64,000 nucleotides of DNA, from positions 62,001 to 126,000 of the forward strand of contig NZ_JBBUTH010000001.1 of the NCBI RefSeq assembly GCF_038066595.1, given 5' to 3'. The DNA is from Pseudaquabacterium inlustre. GTDB lineage: Bacteria > Pseudomonadota > Gammaproteobacteria > Burkholderiales > Burkholderiaceae_C. Position numbers and translations under genes: made by a program. Positions 38,504 through 45,570 of the stretch are shown here, piece after piece. How positions within the stretch are numbered: the first letter of the stretch is position 1; every line of letters starts with the position of its first letter. The notes under the pieces were generated by a model. It was not told where the DNA came from. It did not search any database and was given only the letters and a program-made list of their open reading frames with translations.

Positions 38504-38677
38504 ACGTCATCCTGGATAGATTGACAGTGCGCTCAGTCTAGCACTTAGGCTCCTATCCCTCCAGGACTGGGCCACGATTCAGGCTACACTGAGCGCCTGC
38601 GGACCCGCACTGTGTACCCGCCATCTGGCACCTCGCAGCTAAGTCCTTGATTTCTAAGCTTTTCGACGACTGGACCC
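38504..38677. other. Right end of the element, non-coding
   Basis: 174 bp between the metalloprotease start and attR. It must contain the promoter of the metalloprotease gene (reading left) and holds the right arm-type repeat; no open frame of note. Confidence 0.6.
38609..38618 (+). repeat. Candidate integrase arm-type site, right
   Basis: ACTGTGTACC, the same sequence and orientation as 33758-33767, 59 bp inside the right core. Confidence 0.5.
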
Positions 38678-38698
38678 CGATCCTCCTCGTCTCCACCA
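38678..38698 (+). repeat. attR core
   Basis: 21-bp copy of the tRNA-Ala 3' end, including CCA, with no tRNA body upstream. It marks the right boundary of the element; the DNA beyond is chromosomal. Confidence 0.88.
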
Positions 38699-38706
38699 GG
38701 CATTCA

Positions 38707-38738
38707 AAGGGGCTGCATCCGTGAGGTTGCAGCCCCTT
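38707..38738. terminator. Bidirectional hairpin terminator, formerly behind tRNA-Ala
   Basis: AAGGGGCTGCA (38707-38717) and TGCAGCCCCTT (38728-38738) are a perfect 11-bp stem with a 10-base loop. It sits 8 bp after attR, where the tRNA-Ala terminator would have been before insertion. On the minus strand it lies 49 bp after the phenol hydroxylase operon and can end that transcript. Confidence 0.7.
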
Positions 38739-38787
38739 GTCATTTCCGGCACCGGCGCCAGCACCGCGTTCCGGCGCCGGCCAGGCG

Positions 38788-39891
38788 TCACACCGCCTTG
38801 AACACCGGGCTGCGCACGCGCTGCGCGTCGGCGGCCGAGAGGAACTTCTCGGTGTGGATGTCGCGCTCGAACAGGCGGCCCTGCATCAGCGTGTTCAGGC
38901 AGGCGTCGATCATGGCCGGCGGGCCGCACAGGTAGGCCTTGTGGCCGCGGAAGTCGCCGTTGAACAGCGCGCGGGCCGCCTCGTGGGCGTAACCGCGCTC
39001 GCCAGTCCAGCCGCTGCCCTCAGGCTCGTCGGACAGCACCGGCACATAGCGCAGGTGGGGGTGCGCACGCGCCAGGGCCTGGAACTCGTCATGGCCGTAC
39101 AGCTCGGCCTGGCTGCGCTGGCCCACCACCAGCGTGATGGGCTGGGTGCAGCCTTCGGCCAGCAGATCGAGCACCATGCTGCGCGGGCTGCTCAGGCCCG
39201 AGCCGCCGGCGATGAACAGCAGCGCCTGGCCGGCCGGCGCCCCTGGCGCACCCGCCGCGCCAGCGCGGTGCGCCGAATTGCGCACGAAGAAGCGGCCATA
39301 GGGCCCGGCCAGCGGCAGCCAGTCACCCACGCGCAGCTGCTCGTGCAGCCAGCCGGTGCCCTGCCCGCCCGGCACGCGGCGCACCTGCAGCTCGATGGTC
39401 TGCGTGTGCGCCACCTCTTGCGGTGCGCTGGCGATCGAGAACGCGCGGTGCAGGCCGAGCGCCGGGATCCCCAGGTTGACGTACTGCCCGGCCTGGAAGG
39501 CGATGGGCGAATTCAGCCGCAGGTGGATGGCCTTGACGGTGGGCGTCAGCGTCTCGATCTGCTCGACGGTGCCGATGAAGTCGCTCACCGGCAGGCGCAG
39601 CGCATCGGGGTCTTCGTCGATGTCGGCCTCGATCACCAGATCGGACTGGGCGCGCGCGCAGCAGGCCAGGGCCTGGCCTTCCTCGCGCTCGAAGTCCATC
39701 AGCGCGAAGGGCGAGGCCTCGCCATGGTCCACCTCGCCCTCCCGCACGCGCACCTTGCAGGTGGCGCACAGGCCGTGGCAGCAGGCGTGCGGCAGCCACA
39801 CGCCGGCACGCAGGCAGGCGTCCAGCACGGTCTGGTCCTCGGCCAGGTCCAGCGTCTGGCCGATGGGCTCGATGCGCAGTTGGTAGCTCAT
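38788..39891 (-). CDS. dmpP: Phenol hydroxylase reductase component P5
   Basis: 367 residues. N-terminal plant-type [2Fe-2S] ferredoxin domain with cysteines in HACCHGLCATCKVRV and ALACCA (about residues 35-80). Then a ferredoxin-reductase FAD domain (HRAFSIASAP for flavin) and NADH domain (LLFIAGGSGLSSPRSM, KAYLCGPPAMID). It passes electrons from NADH to the diiron oxygenase. An Ala/Gly-rich insertion (AGAAGAPGAPAG) lies just before the nucleotide domain. Last of six hydroxylase genes on the minus strand. Confidence 0.93.
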   Translation of the reverse strand: MSYQLRIEPIGQTLDLAEDQTVLDACLRAGVWLPHACCHGLCATCKVRVREGEVDHGEASPFALMDFEREEGQALACCARAQSDLVIEADIDEDPDALRLPVSDFIGTVEQIETLTPTVKAIHLRLNSPIAFQAGQYVNLGIPALGLHRAFSIASAPQEVAHTQTIELQVRRVPGGQGTGWLHEQLRVGDWLPLAGPYGRFFVRNSAHRAGAAGAPGAPAGQALLFIAGGSGLSSPRSMVLDLLAEGCTQPITLVVGQRSQAELYGHDEFQALARAHPHLRYVPVLSDEPEGSGWTGERGYAHEAARALFNGDFRGHKAYLCGPPAMIDACLNTLMQGRLFERDIHTEKFLSAADAQRVRSPVFKAV

Positions 39892-39912
39892 GCTGCGGTG
39901 CCCTGCCCCGCC

Positions 39913-40275
39913 TCAGAACGCCGCGCCGGCCAGGCCGGGCTGGCCCGGCGTGCGAAAGCGCAGCACCGCCTTGTGGCCCAGGCCGTTGTCGGCCAGGCTC
40001 TGGTCCATCTGCGGCGTGAAGCGCTCGCCCGAGCGCAGCCACTCGGTGGCCGCCCAGTCGATCTGCGCGAACTGCGGGTGCTGGCCGTACAGGCCGGGCA
40101 GCACCTGCTGCACCAGCGCGCCAAACGGCATGCCAGGTGGCACCGGAATGCACAGCGGCGTGGCGAACATCAGGTGCTGGTCCCAGCCGATGTTGAGCAG
40201 CTGGTTGCCGTGGAAGTGGTCCACGGTGTCCTTCATGGTGCCGTGGTAGTCGGGGGTTATGGCTTGGACGCTCAT
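39913..40275 (-). CDS. dmpO: Phenol hydroxylase subunit P4
   Basis: 120 residues, the usual size of DmpO/PhhO. Begins MSVQAITPDYHGTMKDTVDH and contains LLNIGWDQHLMFATPLCIPVPPG-type core and WLRSGERFTPQMDQSLADNG. It is the small gamma subunit that stabilises the (alpha-beta-gamma)2 oxygenase. It lies between the alpha subunit and reductase genes in the canonical order. Confidence 0.93.
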   Translation of the reverse strand: MSVQAITPDYHGTMKDTVDHFHGNQLLNIGWDQHLMFATPLCIPVPPGMPFGALVQQVLPGLYGQHPQFAQIDWAATEWLRSGERFTPQMDQSLADNGLGHKAVLRFRTPGQPGLAGAAF

Positions 40276-40307
40276 GTCGTGGTATCCAGGTCTTGCGGGT
40301 GGCGCGT

Positions 40308-41936
40308 TCAGGCCTGCTGGCGTTGCAAGGGCTGTAGCAGCGTCTGCATGGGGTCATGCATGCTGGCCGGCCGCTGCGTCCAGCGCTCCCAGTTCTGCGC
40401 ATCCACATGGCCCTGGAAATCGCCGCCGTCCAGACCGGCGGTGATGCCCATGTAGCGCAGCGCCTGCACCAGCGGGTTGAAGTCGGGCGCGGTGGGGTTC
40501 ACATCGGGCAGGAAGTAGCTGCCCTGGTAGATCTGGTGCACCGGCAGATGGGCGTGCACGTACTTCTGCGGTTCCTTGGCAAAGATCTCGCGGCAGCCGT
40601 CGCTGCAGCAGTGGAACTTCTCGCCCAGGTAGCTTTCCTCGCGGTAGCAGATCTGCGTGGGGTCATCGGGCTCGGTGAACAACAGCGGCCACTGGCACAC
40701 CTGGCACAGCTGCGGCAGCGTGGCGTTGGCGAAGGGCGTGCCGGCCTGCTCCATCGCTGCCCAGTGCGCGTAACGTGGGCGGTAGTACCGGTCGAAGGTG
40801 TCGGGGTACTTGGCGGCCAGCCACTGCTGCTCGTCCTCGCTGGGCAGCCACACCGGAAAGCCAGCCGCATGGCGGAACTGGTAGAAGGTGCTCCACAGCT
40901 GGTGGCTCACATGGGCCTTCTCCTTCACCGTCACGTCGGCGTGGCGCGGCGGGCGGATGCCGTAGCGCGCCAGGTCGGCGAACAGCGCGCCGCCGTTCTG
41001 CTCGTAGTAGATCTCCCAGGCCTCGGCCCAGCTCATCACGCGCTTGGGCAGCATGTAGTCCATCATGGCCGCCACCAGGCTCAGTAGGCGGTAGCCACGC
41101 CAGAACCACTTGTCGATCCAGCCCTGCACGATGGGCACGTTGGCCGGGTCCTGTTCCAGCAGGAACTTGATGACCTCGATGCCCAGCGTCATGTGCCGCG
41201 CTTCATCACTTTGCGCGCTGAAGCCGAAGCTCACCGTGGACATGTCGCCGTTGTAGGCCGCGCCCGACATCCAGGGCATGAACACCAGGTTGGTGAGCAC
41301 GTATTCGAATGCGAAGCAGATGCCCACCACGAACTCGAACGGCCCGCTGGACACCGCATCCTCGAAGAAGCTCTTGGGGATGCTGAGGTACCAGGTGCGG
41401 TCGTACTGGTACGGAAACTCGCTCATGCCCGCGAAGTACTTGTTGTAGTGGCTGAGCGCGTGGGTCTGCGTCTGCGCGTGGCGCAACTCGTCGATGGCCT
41501 GCATCTGCGCCGCGATGCGCGCGGCCGTGCCCGGGAACTCGCGGCCCACGATGTTGAAGCCGCGGTGCGACGCGTACTCCATGCCGATGACGCCGTTGAT
41601 GAAGATCTTCAGCGCCTGCAGGTAGCGCACATCGCTGACGTTGAACTGCGCGTTGTTCTGCTGGAAGGCATCGAGGATGGCGTAGAGCTTGCGCTCCTTC
41701 TCGCCCTGGTACTTCCAGTAGGCGTCCATGGTCAGACGGAAGGGGTCTTCCCACTTCTCCCAGTCGTGGATCTGGATGCCCTCGAACTGCGCGTGGCGGA
41801 ACACGTCTTCCGGCTTCTGGTACGTGGGCTCCCAGCCCAGGTCTCGTGTGAGCAGCGCGTAGTTTTCCTTGAGGCTGAGCTTCTTGGCGGCGGTCTTGGC
41901 GGCTTCGGCCGTGGGCGTCAGGGTGGCTTGGTTCAT
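40308..41936 (-). CDS. dmpN: Phenol hydroxylase large (alpha) oxygenase subunit P3
   Basis: 542 residues. The carboxylate-bridged diiron site is seen as two ExxH-type motifs, AIDELRHAQTQTH and QSDEARHMTLG, spaced as in bacterial multicomponent monooxygenases. The C-terminal part has the CQVCQWPLLF and CCSDGCREIF cysteine clusters seen in DmpN-type enzymes. It hydroxylates phenol (and methylphenols) to catechol using O2. The N-terminus has a short Ala/Thr-rich extension relative to other DmpN proteins. Sits in the order dmpK-L-M-N-O-P with short gaps. Confidence 0.95.
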   Translation of the reverse strand: MNQATLTPTAEAAKTAAKKLSLKENYALLTRDLGWEPTYQKPEDVFRHAQFEGIQIHDWEKWEDPFRLTMDAYWKYQGEKERKLYAILDAFQQNNAQFNVSDVRYLQALKIFINGVIGMEYASHRGFNIVGREFPGTAARIAAQMQAIDELRHAQTQTHALSHYNKYFAGMSEFPYQYDRTWYLSIPKSFFEDAVSSGPFEFVVGICFAFEYVLTNLVFMPWMSGAAYNGDMSTVSFGFSAQSDEARHMTLGIEVIKFLLEQDPANVPIVQGWIDKWFWRGYRLLSLVAAMMDYMLPKRVMSWAEAWEIYYEQNGGALFADLARYGIRPPRHADVTVKEKAHVSHQLWSTFYQFRHAAGFPVWLPSEDEQQWLAAKYPDTFDRYYRPRYAHWAAMEQAGTPFANATLPQLCQVCQWPLLFTEPDDPTQICYREESYLGEKFHCCSDGCREIFAKEPQKYVHAHLPVHQIYQGSYFLPDVNPTAPDFNPLVQALRYMGITAGLDGGDFQGHVDAQNWERWTQRPASMHDPMQTLLQPLQRQQA

Positions 41937-41967
41937 GGTGTCTCCTCGGTGTCTGGATTCGGCGTGC

Positions 41968-42285
41968 TCAGGCAGCGCGCCACAGCAGCGTGAACTCGTC
42001 GTCGGTCTCGTCGATCTCGCCCGACAGCGACACGAGGTGGATGTGCACCTCGCGCAGATCGAACTCGCGGCCCATGGCTTCTTCGATGCTGGCGCGGCAC
42101 ACGCTCAGGCGGCCAGGGGCGGTGATCTTCACCAGGCCCGGCAGCTCGTCCACCACGGCCTGCGGGTTGTCGGCGGCGATGGCCTGCACGATGGGCAAGG
42201 TGTCGTTGTTGGCCTGGAAGGCGATGAACACCGGCTGCTGGCTGGTGCACACGGTGGCGGGCGGGGTGGCGGTGACGGCGGTCAT
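41968..42285 (-). CDS. dmpM: Phenol hydroxylase regulatory (coupling) protein P2
   Basis: 105 residues of the MmoB/DmpM family, with VFIAFQANNDTLPIV, the central ITAPGRLSVCRASIEEAMGREFDL and C-terminal GEIDETDDEFTLLW. A cofactor-free effector that binds the oxygenase and couples electron transfer to hydroxylation. It has an N-terminal extension of about 15 residues. Confidence 0.93.
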   Translation of the reverse strand: MTAVTATPPATVCTSQQPVFIAFQANNDTLPIVQAIAADNPQAVVDELPGLVKITAPGRLSVCRASIEEAMGREFDLREVHIHLVSLSGEIDETDDEFTLLWRAA

Positions 42286-42327
42286 GCAAAGCTCCTGCGG
42301 ATCGGGTGGTGGCGGCGGTTCACGCGC

Positions 42328-43323
42328 TCAAGCGTCCAGCCCCAGGCGGGCCAGGCGGGCGCGCAGGTCGGCATCGGCCTCGCGCAGCGCCGGGCCACCA
42401 TCGCGGCCCATGGCCGTTTCGGCCAGCGGCGCCAGCGCGGCGCCAAAGGCCTCGCGCCACTGGCGCGCCCAGCCGCTGATCAGCGTGCGGTTGGCCTCGC
42501 TCTCGGCGGCGCAGGTCTTCACCACCGCATCCACCCAGCGCGCATGCTCTTCCTGCCAGCGCAGTGGAAAGTCCAGCACCGTGGCCAGCGCCGTGCCGTG
42601 GCTGCGCGCCAACCAGGCCTCGAAGCGCTGCAGCAGCGTGCCGTACACCAGCGCGTCGGCCACCAGGGCTTGCGCCACCAGGGCCTCGAACCAGTCGCGC
42701 CGCACGAACACGTTCTCGATCTCGCGGCGCAGCGGTTGCCAGGCGGCATCGGCCATCCAGCGCTGCTTGGCCTGGGCCAGCGACGTGCCGGTGTGGCCAT
42801 CCAGCAGCAGGCCGATGCGCGACAGGTGCTGGGCCATGCCCAGCCGGTCCATCATGCCCATGGCCGCGGCCTGGGTGATGGCCGTGCCCCAGCCGTAGGC
42901 GGCCACCTCGGCCAGGTTGGTGTTGCCGCCCCACTCGAAGTGGCGCAGCGGCAGCACGGTGGCCAGGATGGCGGCCTGCGCCGCCTCGGGCAGGCTGCTG
43001 AGCAGGCCGCGCTTGTCGGCCAGCTCCATCTGCCGGTCGGCCGCGTCCTGCATGCGGCTGCGGGCGATGGTGTAGCTGCCGTAGTAGTACTGGCGCGGAT
43101 CCTTGGCCGCGTACCAGTCGCGCATGGCCACCGCCGTGCGGCGGGGGTCATAGATGTCGCACTCGGGATCCCACAGCGGCTTGTAGTGGAAGTTCACCTC
43201 GGCCTGCAGGTGGTAGGTGCCCTCCTGGTAGCGGCTGGCCGGCTTGTCGCCAAAGCGCCGGGCGATGTGGCCGAAGGTGTGACGCAGCGGCTTGACGCTT
43301 TGCACGCGGATGTCGACGGTCAT
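42328..43323 (-). CDS. dmpL: Phenol hydroxylase beta oxygenase subunit P1
   Basis: 331 residues matching the DmpL/beta subunit: start MTVDIRVQSVKPLRHTFGHIARRFGDKPASRYQEGTY-type leader, then RTAVAMRDWYAAKDPRQYYYGSYTIAR and LRHFEWGGNTNLAEVAAYGWGT. The beta subunit has the ferritin-like fold but no diiron ligands; it forms the core of the oxygenase dimer. Confidence 0.94.
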   Translation of the reverse strand: MTVDIRVQSVKPLRHTFGHIARRFGDKPASRYQEGTYHLQAEVNFHYKPLWDPECDIYDPRRTAVAMRDWYAAKDPRQYYYGSYTIARSRMQDAADRQMELADKRGLLSSLPEAAQAAILATVLPLRHFEWGGNTNLAEVAAYGWGTAITQAAAMGMMDRLGMAQHLSRIGLLLDGHTGTSLAQAKQRWMADAAWQPLRREIENVFVRRDWFEALVAQALVADALVYGTLLQRFEAWLARSHGTALATVLDFPLRWQEEHARWVDAVVKTCAAESEANRTLISGWARQWREAFGAALAPLAETAMGRDGGPALREADADLRARLARLGLDA

Positions 43324-43372
43324 GGGCTTGTCTCCTCTCTCTGTTGGCTGGGTGCGGGTTGAATGGGGGGCG

Positions 43373-43633
43373 CTATTCGGTGAGGCCGGGCCGGCCGTAG
43401 CGCCACTTGGCCTGCTCGGCCGCCAGCGTGGCGGCCTGGGCGTCGTCGATCAGGCGCACCTGGTGCTCGGCGCAGAAGGCCTCGAAGGCCGGGCGCGGCA
43501 GGATCAGATCCACCGCCAGATCGGGCGAGCCGATCGCGAAGTCGAACTCCACGAAGCCATCGGGCCGCTCACGCGTCACGCGCACCCAGCACAGGGTGTG
43601 CGGCGCCGGCCGCGGCAGGTCGAACACGGGCAT
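43373..43633 (-). CDS. dmpK: Phenol hydroxylase assembly subunit P0
   Basis: 86 residues of the DmpK/PoxA family (ending ATLAAEQAKWRYGRPGLTE; central VRVTRERPDGFVEFDFAIGS). In Pseudomonas this protein helps assemble the active diiron oxygenase and is not part of the final complex. It is the first gene of the operon, with the candidate sigma-54 promoter 56-82 bp upstream. Confidence 0.9.
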   Translation of the reverse strand: MPVFDLPRPAPHTLCWVRVTRERPDGFVEFDFAIGSPDLAVDLILPRPAFEAFCAEHQVRLIDDAQAATLAAEQAKWRYGRPGLTE

Positions 43634-43938
43634 GGCAAGTCTCCTGGCGGCCCGCTCGGTGTCTGATGTTGATCAGGGGGCGGGCTTGCCAGGCACAGGT
43701 GCGAAGGCCGTGCCATGGCACGGCGACTGGCCCGTTTCCGCGGGAAAGCCCCAAGCCCGGTCCCGCATCGTGGCCAGCCAGATAGGCATGGCGAGCGTTG
43801 TCTGCCGCACACCGCTGCCCATGCTTCGCTGCGGTGTCGAAAGCTCCGCACATGCGCCTGTCGGGGGCAGCGGCCGATCTGTTCAATCCTGTGCAGGCCC
43901 CGACGCAGGGCAAGCGGCTACCGGACTGGGCTGGACCA
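43634..43938. other. Intergenic region between dmpK and the antitoxin gene
   Basis: About 300 bp without a credible gene. It holds the candidate sigma-54 promoter (43700-43715), a 16-bp perfect palindrome centred on GCCATGGC (43709-43724) and a TTTCC/GGAAA inverted repeat near 43735. The activator sites expected 100-200 bp upstream of a DmpR-controlled promoter were not recognised with confidence. Confidence 0.55.
43700..43715 (-). promoter_or_regulatory. Candidate sigma-54 promoter of the phenol hydroxylase operon
   Basis: Read on the minus strand: TGGCAC, five bases, TCGCA (consensus TGGCAC-N5-TTGCA), keeping the GG-N10-GC spacing that sigma-54 requires. It lies about 67 bp before the dmpK start codon. 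A DmpR/XylR-type sigma-54 activator is encoded in the window, as expected for this operon. One mismatch in the -12 box. Confidence 0.55.
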
Positions 43939-43953
43939 TGCAACGCGTTTGCA
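43939..43953. promoter_or_regulatory. Palindromic candidate operator of the toxin-antitoxin genes
   Basis: TGCAA-CGCGT-TTGCA, 14 bases before the antitoxin start. Such a site is expected for self-repression by the antitoxin. Confidence 0.45.
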
Positions 43954-43967
43954 ACACACTCCAGCCC

Positions 43968-44306
43968 ATGAAGACCGCCATCCTTCCGCAGGTGCGTGTC
44001 GAGCCTCAGCTGAAAGCCGACGTCGAGTCGGTTTTGCGCGAGGGCGAGACGCTGAGTGACTTCCTCGAAGCCACCGTGCGCCAGGCAGTCGATCAGCGGC
44101 GCATGCAGGCCGAGTTCAGTGCCCGTGCCGAGGCGGCGTGGACACGGTTTCAGCAGACGGCTGCTGGGACGCCTGCGGACACTGTGGTCGACGAACTACG
44201 CACCAGGCTCACCGCCCGGCGCCGTGAACTGCAGAACAAGCGCCGGCCCGCCGGGGCACGAGCTTCGCCGTCATCGTCGACCCCGAAGCACGGACAGACC
44301 TGCTGA
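43968..44306 (+). CDS. Antitoxin, YlcI/YnfO or ribbon-helix-helix type (extended)
   Basis: 112 residues as read, start at 43968 (an ATG at 43938 would cover the palindrome). The N-terminal half, ILPQVRVEPQLKADVESVLR then EGETLSDFLEATVRQAVDQR, is a ribbon-helix-helix-like DNA-binding segment; the C-terminal half is a helical toxin-binding region. The frame runs about 15 codons past position 44261, where a CGA stands in the place of the TGA that would normally overlap the toxin ATG. The last residues (ASPSSSTPKHGQTC) are therefore probably an accidental extension caused by one substitution. Confidence 0.75.
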   Translation: MKTAILPQVRVEPQLKADVESVLREGETLSDFLEATVRQAVDQRRMQAEFSARAEAAWTRFQQTAAGTPADTVVDELRTRLTARRRELQNKRRPAGARASPSSSTPKHGQTC

Positions 44307-44575
44307 GGCTGTACGACCAGCTGCTCGATCGCACCGAGTTCGCGGGAGACCTGGACACGGCCGACCGCGCGCTCGAAGCCAGCGAGTCGGCCATGTTGGT
44401 GCGGTCGGGAACGCCCTTCCTGTTCCGCAAGGTGGTCGGATCGCGCAGCGGCCTGCGCCGTGAACTGGCGATTCCGTCCGGCGCGTCAGGCTATGTGCTG
44501 CTGTACGAGATCGCCTCGCCGCAGCAGGTGGTGGCGCTGGCCGTGCGGCACCAGTTGGAGGGTGAGACCGATTGA
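44258..44575 (+). pseudogene. RelE/ParE-type toxin, start codon lost (ACG)
   Basis: The frame reads (ACG)SFAVIVDPEARTDLLRL... to QLEGETD, about 105 residues, a full-length RelE/ParE-fold toxin with the expected RTDLLRLYDQL helix, FRKVVGSRSGLRRELAIPSG strands and C-terminal VVALAVRHQ. There is no ATG, GTG or TTG between the previous in-frame stop (44225) and the conserved start region. A T at 44259 instead of C would give ATGAGC, restoring both the toxin start and the antitoxin stop as a 4-bp overlap. Either the toxin is inactivated or it starts inefficiently at ACG; a shorter product from the ATG at 44393 would lack half the fold. Confidence 0.72.
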
Positions 44576-44695
44576 CCCACTCCGGCGCCCAGTGGGCCAC
44601 TTGGGGCGGACGGCATTGGCCTGGTCGGGGCACACAAGCAGACCACGAACAAGGCGACAGTACATAGCGGCGCGCCTGGCGCGCCGCTGTGAGCC

Positions 44696-45379
44696 TCAAG
44701 CCGCGACGGCAGGCTTGGCCTGTTGCTTCTTGCGGCGCTTGACCAACAACAAGGCACCGGCCATCAGCACCATCATGGCCGTCGGCGGCTCATCCACGGT
44801 GGAGGTGGGCAAGATGTTGACCTGAACGTCGTCAAGCGTGATACCGCGGTAGTCATCCGTCGGCGACGTGTTGGTGAAACTTAATTGCGTGGCGGGATTG
44901 GTGCTCTTCGCCACATAGTCAAAGCTTTGATAGCCGGCCGGCAGCACGAACTGGAACGTGTCTGTGCCAATGGTGACTTCCAGCGGACCGGTCGTCTTGC
45001 ATGTGACGCAATATTGCGCGAAGAAGCTGACCTGGTAGCGCTGACCCGCCACCAGCGAAATGTCCGTGGCCAGCGATGTGCCCTGGTTCATGAAGATGGC
45101 GACATGGCCCTCAGGAATGACGACTCCGCGCGGCCGGTAGACCGCGCCATCCATGGCATACGACCTTTCGCCATCGCCGTCATCTGTGACGCGCCAGCCC
45201 TTGAGCGTTGTCGAATCGTAGTTCGTCGGGTTGTCCGCCAGATACTTGTAGCCCGAACTGAGATCCAACGACGGATCTTCAAATCCGCCGTTGGTGACGA
45301 GGGTTGCCTGCGCTGCGCCAACGGCAGCCAGCAAGGCGAGTCCAAGAACACACAGCTTGGCGCTGCTTCGAATCGTCAT
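44696..45379 (-). CDS. PEP-CTERM-like sorted exported protein
   Basis: 227 residues from the ATG at 45379 (GGAG six bases upstream). Signal peptide SAKLCVLGLALLAAVGAAQA, mature start LVTNGGFEDPSLDL, then a beta-rich, jelly-roll-like body (FMNQGTSLATDISLVAGQRY...VSFFAQYC). It ends in a sorting tail: DEPPTAMMVLMAGALLLVK plus RRKKQQ, the layout of PEP-CTERM signals cleaved by exosortase, but with EPP in place of the usual PEP. No exosortase gene is in the window. Such proteins are linked to exopolysaccharide and floc formation. The less GC-rich, AT-containing codon use suggests a different history from the flanks. Confidence 0.75.
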   Translation of the reverse strand: MTIRSSAKLCVLGLALLAAVGAAQATLVTNGGFEDPSLDLSSGYKYLADNPTNYDSTTLKGWRVTDDGDGERSYAMDGAVYRPRGVVIPEGHVAIFMNQGTSLATDISLVAGQRYQVSFFAQYCVTCKTTGPLEVTIGTDTFQFVLPAGYQSFDYVAKSTNPATQLSFTNTSPTDDYRGITLDDVQVNILPTSTVDEPPTAMMVLMAGALLLVKRRKKQQAKPAVAA

Positions 45380-45537
45380 TGGGTACTCCATGGTCAATTT
45401 GACGTTGCGACCCGTTGACGCGGGCGATGTCACATGAACACCCCACCCTCCCAGCCACAGGTCAATGGACAGTCTAGGGACGAAAAGGCGCATCTGGACC
45501 GCTCGGGATCCCTTGACGCCCCTCGACCCCTCGGATA

Positions 45538-45570
45538 AGGGGCAGCGCGATGTCTTAGCCCGCTGCCCCT
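45538..45570 (-). terminator. Hairpin spanning the regulator stop codon
   Basis: AGGGGCAGCG (45538-45547) and CGCTGCCCCT (45561-45570) form a perfect 10-bp stem whose 13-base loop contains the TAA of the dmpR-like gene. On the minus strand it is followed by TATCCGAGG, with few U residues, so termination may be partial; it would also protect the mRNA end. Confidence 0.5.

Noticed and set aside
43725..43937. Search for DmpR-type upstream activating sites (TTGATCAA-like)
   Set aside because: Only weak fragments such as GATTGAACAGATC (minus strand) were seen; not enough for a feature.
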